Assembly (NCBI RefSeq): GCF_965363235.1
Contig: NC_134840.1
Location: forward strand, 94,686,416-94,750,415
Source of the DNA: Mytilus galloprovincialis
Taxonomy: Eukaryota; Mollusca; Bivalvia; Mytilida; Mytilidae
Reading direction: 5' to 3'
Length of the DNA: 64,000 nucleotides
Within the stretch, counting starts at the first letter, position 1. Each line of letters starts with the position of its first letter. Under the pieces are notes generated by a model. The model was given only the letters and a program-made list of their open reading frames with translations. It made no database searches and had not been told where the DNA came from. Of the stretch, positions 11,401 through 23,400 are shown one piece after another. Made by a program: the position numbers and the translations under genes.

Positions 11401-14400
11401 TTTACTGTTTTGCGTCTTATTTTGTACTTCTTAAAAAAGGGGGATGCTGATTGCGTAAGTCAAAATAAAGCACGTGTTCGACTTGTTAAACTATTTTCTT
11501 TGTAACTGGATTATTAATTTATTTATTTAATATAAATTATCATAATCATTTGCTGAACTTAGTTGATTAATTCGACAAATGGATCGTCTATCCTCAGATA
11601 GGGCCTAGTATTCTCCTGTCTGGTTTGTTGATCTACCTGTGCAAGCTCAGGTACAAGTGACTAGCGATCTTAATCCGGATATCCCTCAGGCGTTAGAACT
11701 GTGTTGGATTATAACATAAAAAGCTTAAGGGTTATGCAATTACATGCATTTGATTATAATTGATAAAAAAAATGGCGTCGGGCTACAAAAATGATGAAGT
11801 TTTGAACGATGGCGGAAGACAATTTAACGATGGCGCCAGGTAATTTAACGATGGGGCAAGTCATTTGACGATGGCGCAAGACATTTGAACGATGGCGGGG
11901 CGCCATCGTTAAACAGGCCATGGAGATCCCTGAGGTTAGGTAAATGATAAAATTTAATCATTTGTAGGAAAATATCTGTCGGCGCAAAATAGTGAAAATC
12001 CAGAAATCTGGCAAATTCCTGAAAAACTTCATGCATGCATTCAGTCAAAAACCAAATCATCTTAAAGATTTGTGCAATTCAGAGCAATGAAAAAGTTGAA
12101 ATTTTGTTGGCTTACATCAGTGGCTACAATGTAAAACGTATACCATGCAAGCAATGAAAATGTATGAGTGTCACCAGAGCAGGATTGGCTATTATTATTA
12201 ACCCTCTTGAGCCTGTGTTTCTCAATCCTTATTTTTGTCAAGGTATTAATTGTCTATCTTTGAATTATGATTTTTACTATACATCTATAATTGTGAACTT
12301 ACCATTAGGCTTTGATTTCTTTTCTCCAGTAGACTTTGATTTTCCTCGCCTCTTCTTTTTGGCTGGAGTAACCTCCTCAGATTCTTTCTTCCTCTTGCCC
12401 AGAATGACAGCATCAGCACTGCTGTCTGATCCAGCTACATTGCCACTGCCAACACTGCCTTCGTTTGACGAAGACGGACTAGTGTTGCCTGCCTGAGATT
12501 CATACTGATGTTGTTCCGTTGACATGACAACAATGTTTTTATGAGAATCATGGGAATGATCTTGAGATTGAATGTCACATGTGTTTGTTTCTTGCTCTGG
12601 AGATGTGGGGGGAGTATTTTCAAACGCACCTGTGGTAGCAGTGTCTGTTTGCTCAGAGATTTCTATAGTGTCAGCACTAGTTTTGGATTCATTAGTATTT
12701 ATCACAGTATTTGAATTATTAACTTCTGTCGAAACAGAAGGATTGTCTGTGTCACACTTTTCACTTGTAACACTAGAATCGTCATCGGACATGAGCGACC
12801 TTCTATCAAGGTCATCACCATCCTTCAACCTCTTTTTTGATTTTGTCACCGGTTTGTTGGAGGTTTTGACTTTTTTATGATCTATATCACTACTATCACT
12901 ATCAAAAGTTTCTTTCTTCTTTGTTTTCTTTTTCACTTTTTTCTTCTCCATTTCATTATCTTCCTCCGTATCTTCATCATTGGTGTCTTTGATCTCTGGC
13001 TTTTCCACAATTTCTTCTTCCTTCATTTTCTTAACTGGGGGTTCCAAGTCTGCCATTGATGGAGGATTCTGACCCATATATTTCCTCTCAGCCATTGTCA
13101 TTTTAGTCTTCTTCACTTCTTTTTTCTCTCTTGAAGGCTGTTCCTTCTTCGGTTCAATTTTATCTTTACCCTGAGCTTTCCTTGGTCTTCCACGTTCTCT
13201 TGGTTTCCAATCCTCAGACTCTACATGTCTTTCAGCCTTCCATTCTGGTAAACTTATTTCCTCTTCCTCGTCTTTGAATTCGTATCTATCAAGACTTGAG
13301 GAGTCCTCGTTACATTTAATGTCAACACTCTCCTCCTCCTTCTCCTCTTCCTCTGTCTTAACAACCTCTTCTTGTTTACAATCAGACTTACTTTCCAAAA
13401 CATCTGAAACAACTTCCACTATAGGAACATCCTTAACTTCGGGAATCTCTGGCATTTTGTTCTCAGTAACTTCCTGTTCTGTGGTATTCACACTTTCAGA
13501 TATATCCTTGCTTACTGATTCCAATGGCTTTTCCTCTGACTGCACTGCAATCTCTGGTTCTATTTTAGGCTCATCTATTTCCTCACTGTCTTCATTATTT
13601 TTATTGTCACACTCTTCTGATTCCACGTTAACAGGGGAGTCGCCATCATACATAACCTTAACTTCCACAATGTCTACTGACCCTTTATCCTCGTTTTCTT
13701 CTGATTTTGTTTCTTCTTTTGTCTTTGATTCGCTATCTGATATAACAGGTTTTGACGGCTCAGTGATTGATTGACAGTCAGATGACTCCATTTCCTCTGC
13801 CTTGTCCGTTTCTTCATCCGAATTGTCTGTGTCATCAGTGAAGGAAGCTGAAATGTAAACTATCAATATTAAGTCCTGAAAAAAATATATTCCTTAAAGA
13901 ATTATATGCAATTGTTACCCAATAATAATATTGCCAATGTTTTTTTTTTTTTGCTATTTATTATCAACTTGTTAGATTAGGCAGTATTACTGATACCTTT
14001 ATTAGGCCATAAAAAAGAATAGGTTTGTTTGCCCAAACGCTACCTTACCCAGAAAAAAGCTGCCTACTCAAATTCTTTTATTGTCCTGATTTGAAAAAGT
14101 TTTTTTTAATCAGAAAGGCATGAAGACTAATAAACACCCGATACTTCAATTTCTCTCTTTGAAAAAAATAAAGAAAATGCCTACCTACCTACCTACTCAC
14201 TGTCTCAACCTTTGGGTAGGGTTTGGGCAAACCAAAATATTTTTAATTGTGGCCTTACCCTGTATAGTTTTCTTATCTAATGTTACAACAAGTACTGTTC
14301 AATGTTTATTTTATCATGTTTACAATACCAAAATATTGAGAATGTAGTTTCAAAACAAAGGCAATTTAATCATGTAATTCAAGAGATCAAATTTGACATA

Positions 14401-17400
14401 TAGCATGATTATTTCAGAACCAGAAAGGAATCTTCTACCACTGGAAACAGATTTTTGACTTGTCAGAAATCTTTACATGAATTTCAAGTTTGTATACCGT
14501 TTCAAGAAATATAATATTTCTTGGTGAAAATTTTCAAAGTCAAGCTCACCTGACATCCATATTCATTGTTTTACTCGTCTTCATAGGGGGCATATAAATA
14601 ACTTTTGTAAAAAAATAGTGACCAGACGATCAGGTAAGGTCTAAATAAAGTGATATTTTTAAAACATACCATGTGAGATGATATCTGAAGATTCAGTTAC
14701 ACCAGAATTTCTTCGTGTCCTCTTGTGTTTTACTGTAAAGAATATTATAAATAAACATAAAAACATTGATAATGATAGTTTATTTTAATCAAAATCATGT
14801 TTTTTATAATAAAAGAAATATTTTTTTTTGTAATTTCAGTTTATATATCAGCTAGTGGTTGGTTGGCTGTATTAAGATTCATCATTATTGTAATATGTTT
14901 GAAATCTTGATACTCTTTTACTACAAACTATTCAAAATACATGCAACATCTGTTAGAACTCATAATTAAGGACATATGTAACAATAAATAAACATTCTGC
15001 TGAGATCAACACCCAAAATTTAAATTCTTAATGAGTTCTTTTTTTTCATTTCTTATAGTTTAAAAGAATGCTATGGCTTATTAGGGAAAAAACTGTTTTC
15101 AGTAACATTTTCGTATTAAATTATTATCTTTTTTTCCCTTTAATGTACCGTCTGCCCTTAATTTTAACTGTTTCTAATTAACTCCCTTGGTATCTCAATA
15201 ATATTTTTCTATGGTTTGAATTTTAATTCGTACAGCCATTTTTATGCTCCATGTCCCACCTACGATAGTAAAGGGGCATTATGTTTTCTGGTCTGTGAGT
15301 CCGTTTGTCCCGCTTCAGGTTAAAGGTCAAGGTAGTTTTTGATTAAGTTGAAGTCCAATCGATTTGAAACTTAGTATACATGTTCCCAATGATATGATCT
15401 TTCTAATTTTAATGCCAAATTAAAGTTTTGACACCAATTTCACGGTTCACTGACCATAGAAAATGATAGTGCGAAGTTCAGGTGAAAGTTTTGTTTAAAG
15501 TTTTTGGTCAAGGTAGTTTAGGATGAAGTTGAATTCACATCAACTTGAAACTTAGTACACATGTCCCCTATGATAAGATCTTTCTAATTTAATTCCAAAT
15601 CAAAATTTTGACCCCATGGTCCACTGAACATTGGAAATGATAATGCGAGTGGGGCATCCGTGTACTTAGACACATTCTTGTTTTACTTATAATAAACAGC
15701 ATTTAAACAATTGGTACAGTAACTTCTTTCTTTACCAGTTCGTTTAATAACTAAGTATAATGCATCCTGGGTAAAATATCTCCTGTAATATCATCTTCTT
15801 TATAAAGTCATATATAGACTGTGGCATCATACAAAATTACCTTGTAATCCTTCAAAGCATTTGAACTCTACACTGTTTGACCTTGTAGGCCTGGACTTTT
15901 TCTTGTCTGAACCAACAACACTGGAAGCTGGGGATCTAGCTTTCTCAGACCTGGCAGGACTTGATGATGGTGATTCTGTTGGTCCTGAGCGAGCTCTTTT
16001 CTTTATCACCTGAAACACAACATTTTCAATTCAGTCAAAAGGAAATAGAATTTGTTTTCTTTCTTGTAGTGAAACACACAGAATAAGGTTTTACATTTAT
16101 TCTTCTACTTTTCTGTGTGTTCAGTCTATATAATAACTCTTTGATTAAAGTAAGCACTACTGAAGTAGCAAGTTGCCAAGGTTTTATAAGAGAATAACTA
16201 GACAAACGGCTTTTGAGGTGTAAACATTGGCTGCACTGAAGCAGGTTTCTGAATATCGAAAGAATAATTAAACCAGGGATGGGGTCAATTACTTTAAAAT
16301 GTAATCGATTAAATTACAATTACTTTGCTAATAAAATGTAATCGATTACATTACAATTAAACCCTATTTCATATGTAATCGATTACATTAGATTACTTTT
16401 CTTTAAAGTAATCATGATTACTTTAAATTACTTATGATTACATTGTATATTGCAATATCAAAGTTTTTTTAATAACTTTTTATCCTCTGACACAAAAAGC
16501 TAATTTTGTAAATTGTAAATAACAGTTTTTATTTGAACTTGTAGTAGTGAATACAGTTTGTTGATATTTGGCCATGTATGATTATATTTTGAGAAGTATT
16601 TAAGTCTAAACTGTCTATATGCTGGACAAACCATAATAAAATGATATTCGTTCTCTATACATTGCATAGTACAACATTTACAAATTCTATCCTCCCTTTG
16701 TTGTTTTATGTAACGTCCAGTTTCCATATTTAGTTTTAATGCACCAAATTTTAATAAAGACAACATTTTAACATTGATATTTTTCAATATATATTGTTCC
16801 ATCTTAAAATCTGTTTTTATCATTTTGTACAATATTAGTTTTTCAGAGCTCTCTACAGACTCGCGCCAGCTCTGATAAAATTGATCTAACAGACGTTCAT
16901 TCAAAATATCAAAGTTTTCATTAACTTTCTCTTGTGCATACCATAAATAATTAAATCCAAGTTGAAAAAGAAAATTACGAACATTTGTGGCCCAATTTTC
17001 TTAACCATTATTACAGACAGCAACTAGAACTTGATATATTTCATATACAATATCTGGTTTCTTGTTTATGATATTAACCCAGTATTTCAACAACTTTTGT
17101 TTCCTAGAAAGTGACTACTTTAAACTTGAGCTTGGGCAGCTTTCTGTATTTTACAAGAGTTACTAACCTGTTGTTGAGGGGTAAGTACTGGTTGAGCTGG
17201 AGATTGTTTTTGAGTTTTAGGTGAACTGGCATCTTTCATCTTCTTCTCTATTTTCTTGACAACCAGATCTGAAGCTGGTTTCTCTACAATACTGACTATT
17301 CTCTCTGGCTGAATCCATTCATCATATCTGTAATAGTTTTACCATAATTACATGTATGTTTTTAAAATTAAGCATTATAAATTTCTTAAGAAATTTTTAA

Positions 17401-20400
17401 ACGAGCACTTTGAAGGTCTCACTGTCTCACTGTCACTTCGAGATGAAGAAAAGCAATAAAATCGCTGTTCAATTGCTTTTTATGTTTTTTTCTGTGCATG
17501 TAGTAATATCATGGATGGATACCCAATATCCTTTAGTCTTTTTCTTTTAAATGTAATTACTTCAAACCTGTAAGACATTGTTTTCTCGCATACAAATATC
17601 AAATCAGATAACTTGTATATTACATACTTTCTTATGTTCAGAATGCTTTTAATCACCCTAAAATATATTTGAGTAGAGCTGCCAAGATCAGCTTTTCAAA
17701 AATTGAAATAGCTCGATAAATGTTCTCTTTCTTGAATTTTGAATCCCATTTTAGAGCTATTCAATTAAAATGAATGTAAAAGGGTAAAGGAAGTTTGATT
17801 TTTGACATTAGTTAATTATGACAGTCTGTATACTTGATGTACCCAAAATTACTATTTCTGTTGGCTTTTAGGGGATTTTTGCCAATCCATATTTTAAAAT
17901 TATTTACCCTTACATGACACTTACCGATTATTCCAGCCTGCATAGTGAACTAAATACTGTAATCCTGAACCATCATTCTTTGCCTCTACAACCTGTCATA
18001 AAATAGAAATTGTATTGGGTTTAAATCAGAGAAATAAAACTAGGACAATTTACAATTGTCCTGAATAAAGACCAAACATTTGCTACTACATGTCAAAGAA
18101 AGAACGAAATTCAATCAATCAACCTGGATGTTTTTTTGAGGAACTGATATATTTTATCCTAATGGAAAACTTGACTGATTTTTCCCCTTCACTCTTCTTC
18201 AGATATGTTTTTATATATTTGTATTAGTGCTTGAAACATATGTCTTAAATGATTCAAAACGATCTTTCTTCGTTTAGTTTTATGCAATTGTAAATGTTTC
18301 TTATCAAACAATTCCCTGTTGCAATGCACCTGATCATGAAATGCTTGTATGGAGACAGCCAAATTAGTTGCTTGAACCATGTCATTACCTTTGCATCATA
18401 AATCTTTTGTGTCTGACCTCCACCATATCTGACCTTCAGACGTGATCCCATTGGACAGTTATGTGTATCTTTCTGACTAACACTGAAAATATAAGACATT
18501 TATTAAAGATAACAAAATTAAAGAGAAACAATGATTTTCATTCTTAAATTCTTCAAACTATAGTGAATTTTATAATAGTATCAGTTTCTGTGTTTTGTAA
18601 AGGAGTATACTTTCTATTATAATTTTGATTGCCCAGTTGAGAAACTAAAACTGCATTTATAGAACTTTGATTAACCTAAGTTTGTGTAGAACCTATTGAT
18701 TCAATACCTAAAAAAAATTGGTTTAATAGTCACTATTATAGATATAGAAAAATCAAATATCAATGACCATCTGTGTTTTTATGGTTTTGATTGTAGAGTG
18801 TGTGAACTTCAAAACATGCCCGACACAATCAATTGGTAAGCATTATATTTATAAGGCAAACATTTAACTATTACATGCCTGACACAATCAATTGGTAACC
18901 ATTATATTTATAAGGCAAACATTTAACTATTACATGCCTGACACAATCAATTGGTAACCATTATATTTATAAGGCAAACATTTAACTATTACATGCCTGA
19001 CACAATCAATTGGTAACCATTATATTTATAAGGCAAACATTTAACTATTACATGCCTGACACAATCAATTGGTAACCATTATATTTATAAGGCAAACATT
19101 TAACTATTACATGCCTGACACAATCAATTGGTAACCATTATATTTATAAGGCAAACATTTAACTATATAACTCACTTTTTCTTTTCCTTCTCATCAGTTT
19201 GACCTTCAACCTTTGGCTTTTTGATTCTTTTAATGACTTCTGCTGGTTTGAAATCTTTTTTAATAAGATTAACCTTGACCTCTTTCTGCATCACAAGTTT
19301 AGCTGTTGCTGCTGCAGTGGTTTCTTCTTTAACTTCATCTTTTCTCATAGATCGCCTTCGGACAAGCTAGAAAAGAAAAAAAAAACGTATAGAATTAATA
19401 TTTTTTACAAAACTTTTTGATATTGATTTTGTTACCAGAGAATTTAAAGAAAATCTTATGCTTAAAATACTCAATTTAAAGCAAACATATCCATGAAATA
19501 AGAGTGGGTTTTAGATTAGGCACCTGTCTATTCTTGGGAAGGAATTATTCTTTATGTACAAAAATCAAGGACCTACCATGTTTAACACTAGTACTGATGC
19601 TTTGTACAGCACCATCAACTCTTTTTTAAAAGCAAATTATTTAGCCAGCCCTCATTATGTAAACTTCACTCAAATGATTGGGAAGGAGACTCAGATGGAA
19701 ATTTGAAATCAACAACAAACGATTGAAATTGAATCCCTAGGAAATTGAATCTCTAATTGTTAGTATCTATGATTAATCCATTGAGCAGATTATTCATATA
19801 TCTTTCTCAATATTTTCAAGACTCAAATTGACAGATGCATCTTAAACAATAGTGAATTCTACAAGGCTGAGTACTAATAAGTATTTACCTTTTTAGGGGA
19901 CCCCTTTGGTTTATCATCGCCATCTACAGTTTTTGGCGTAGTGGCAGCTTTTGTTTTTTCTCCAGTAGTCTGTGTTACCTTCTTATCCCCTGTCTGCTGA
20001 GGAGTCTTCTTTTCATTGGTCTCTTTAGTAACTTTCTTGTCAGGGGTTTGTTGAGCAGCCTTTTTATCAGCTGCCTGTGAAGCAGTTTTCTTTTCAGCAG
20101 GTTGAGCCGTCTTTTTATCAGCTGTTTGATTGGCTGTCTTTTTCTCCGCCCCTTCTGTTTCAGTTTCTTTCTTTACTTTTGTTGTATCATCCTTTTCCTT
20201 TTTCACCACAATTTTTGCTTTCTTCAAGACTATTTCTTCTTTCTTTTCTTTCTTTGAATCCTCATTTTTGGAAGCCTTTTTATTAACATTTTCTTCTTTC
20301 TTAGCTTTTTTCTCATCTTCCTTTTTGATAGTCTTTTCTTCTTTCTCTTTCTTTGCCTCATTTTCCTCTTTTCCTTTCTTCCCCTCTTCCTCCTTGCCTT

Positions 20401-23400
20401 TTTTCACATCCACTTCCTCTTTCTTTTGATTTTTCTTTGTTTCAACTTCTTTTTTGCTTTCATTTTCCTCTTTCTTATTTGTTTTCTTCTTACTATCTTC
20501 TGGTTCTTCCTTTTTGACTGCTTTCTTCGCATCAGTTTGACTTTCTTTCTTTCCCGAATCCTCACTGACATCTTGTCGTGTAACTCTTTTTGGAGTTTGC
20601 CGATCTTTTGTTGGTGAAACTTCCTCTTCTTTAGGTTTCTCATCTTTTACCTCATCAGTAACACTTTCAGAATCCTGAAGATATCAAAATTATTTTCAGA
20701 AATATTAAACTTACTTTGCCTTGAAGAGACAAACTGTACAGCATGGTTGTAGAATTGGAAAGGCCACATCTATAAATGTAGATTCTAGTAAATGTTGTAT
20801 TCAAAAGTATTTTGTAGACTCATTATATTCTGATCCAACCATTTTTTGATATTTTTCTGCAATACTGCTTGCTCAGCAGAGCATCCATATTACTAGAATT
20901 TCATTTTTAGTTTGACCAGGCAAGAGATAATAGAATCTAAGACTTTTAGAACTCAAGGTTAGCATATAACTGAGGCTGTTGATATTGTTTTCTTTATATC
21001 ATGTATCAGATGTTAGTTTTCCTATAGTAATCTGGAACATCCCATTTGTCCAAAATAAAATCAATAACTTCTATAAAGGGTCTTTTTTCTTTCATTCTAA
21101 TTTCAAGCACACTTTTTCACTAAATCACTTGAAAAGCACCACAATAATAAAAGCTTGATCTTACCTTATCTTCTTGTTTGTCTTTACCACGGAACTGTAC
21201 TATCCCTCGTCCAGAGTTGTTTCTACTCCTACCAGGCCGACTAATGGTTCCCATAGAACTTCCTAACTTTCTATAGAAATCCTCAAAGGCATGAAGGTAC
21301 CTACAATACCACAGACAATTAAACATACACATCACTTCAACTCGATAGTCATTCAATTCTACCTATTGCAAGATTTAATACATAATTTTTTCTTAAACTA
21401 TGTCTTTAATGATGAAAACATAGAAAGTCCAGTATATATTTTTTTAAATTTGGACTAACAGATTTTAGTTTTGCTTAAAGGTCTTGCTTTTACCAATGCT
21501 GCAAGCTCCAATAGTAAATATAAGTTGTGTAGCATGTTCTTATTTTAAATTTATCAATATCGTACAGACAAAAAATTTGTAAGGGTTCCGCGGAACCCAG
21601 TGTCTCGCCTATTTTTGCTGTAAATCGCAGGCTCAACAACAATGAGGAAAAAAATCAATAAAAATATTCCTCTTGTTACTATTTTATGATTGTAAGAAAA
21701 TCTAAGTCCATTTGAAAGTAAATTACAGAAAAAAACAGAGTAATCTTTTTACAAACTTTACTTCTGGATACAATCTTATGATCATAAATAAGGTTATTTC
21801 CAAGTTTGGTACAAACCCAGGATAGTTTAAGAAAGTTATTTAAATTTTAAAAACTTTAACCACAGAGTGAATGTAATGGTTCCCTGCAGAAAAAACTAAG
21901 TCCATTTATAAGTAAAATACGGAAAAAATTGAATTTTATTTTTACAAAATTTTCTTCTGGATACTATCTTATGATCATAAACAAGCTTCTGTCCAAGTTT
22001 GGTACAAACCCAGGATAGTTAAAGAAAGTTATTAAAATTCTAAAAACTTTAACCACAGAGTGAATGTAATGTTTCCCCGCAGAAAAAACTAAGTCCATTT
22101 ATAAGTAAAATACGGAAAAAATGGAATTTTATTTTTACAAAATTTACTTCTGGATATTATCTTATGATCATAAACAAGCTTCTGTCCAAGTTTGGTACAA
22201 ACCCAGGATAGTTTGAGAAAGTTATTAAAATTCTAAAAACTTTAACCACAGAGTGAATGTTTTGTTTCCCCGCAGAAAAAACTAAGTCCATTTATAGTAA
22301 AATACGGAAAAAATGGAATTTTATTTTTACAAAATTTACTTCTGGATACTATCTTATGATCATAAACAAGCTTCTGTCAAAGTTTGGTAGAAATCTAGTA
22401 TAGTTTAAGAAAGTTATTAAAATTTCAAAAACTTTAACCACAGAGTGAATATTTGTTGACGCCGCCGACGACGCCGACGACGACGCCGACGGAATGTAGG
22501 ATCGCTTAGTCTCGCTTTTTCGACTAAAGTCGAAGGCTCGACAAAAAACAATTGAAGTCAGCTTAATTCTAAAGGTTGAAAAAAAAACCCAACAGTTAAC
22601 ACACATTTTTCATATATTTTGAGTTTGTGTGCAGATTTTTTATTTTTTTTCAGTCTAGTGTGTACAAAATTGTCTTATAAGTGGTTGATTCTATTTAATT
22701 TTACAAAATTGATAGTAGAAATCTAAAACGCTTCAACAAGAAAAAACAGATTCAGGTTATTCTTATAAATACCATCATGACCATAGAAACCAGAAATCTT
22801 TCAGAGCAGTTATGACTGATCACTTTAACAGACACAAGTTTTTTCTAAATAAACACTTGTAAATATCTTGGTTGAATTGATCATTGTCTTCTTGTCTGAC
22901 AAAACTTACTTTTTATAAGCATTTTTGATTTGATGAGAAGCTGTATTAATTGGTGGTAGATTCATCTTAGTATAAACCATTCTCCATTTCATCTGATTGG
23001 TTACCTGTAATGAATATAGGAAATAACGATATACATAAACTTGAAAGGTTTTATCATTGTCACAATTGTGTTTGCAATCTATAGCCCTACAAATCTTTAT
23101 ATACATCTTCATCAAGCAATTTCTGGTAGATAGTTGTCTCATCATGCAATTTCAGCTGATTTAAATTTTAAGAACACAAAATCCTAAAGGAGTAGGTCCG
23201 GTAAGGGCCGATTTTGGCCTCACATTTCAGGTTCATCTAACGAAAGTTTTTGGACACTTTTTAAACACTTAAGTGTCTATTTCAATTGATTCGATTAGTT
23301 TATGTGAAAGATTTTAACTGATTTAGTCATTAAAAACGCTCTGATTCAAGCTTAAATATGAAAAATCTATCAAATATGCCAAAAAACATCACTTTTCATA

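Noticed and set aside
12277..12302. Read-through C-terminus FTIIDV after ARID4 exon 21
   Set aside because: It follows a consensus donor 'G|gtaagt' and the frame continues correctly into exon 22; intron retention would be needed.
13274..13774. 166-codon plus-strand open frame
   Set aside because: Exactly antisense to the acidic/Ser-rich ARID4 exon 21; its Ser/Leu-rich composition is the complement of Glu/Asp/Ser codons. No independent signal.
16500..16904. 134-codon frame considered as a possible host zinc-binding protein
   Set aside because: Reading continues upstream of its Met into clear LINE sequence with an in-frame stop; it is a LINE 3' fragment.
18814..19166. Regularly spaced repeats, CRISPR-like at first glance
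   Set aside because: Units are contiguous and identical with no variable spacers, in a spliced eukaryotic gene; an ordinary minisatellite.
20130..20429. 99-codon Phe/Ser-rich plus-strand frame
   Set aside because: Complement of the Lys/Glu-rich ARID4 exon 14; a compositional shadow.
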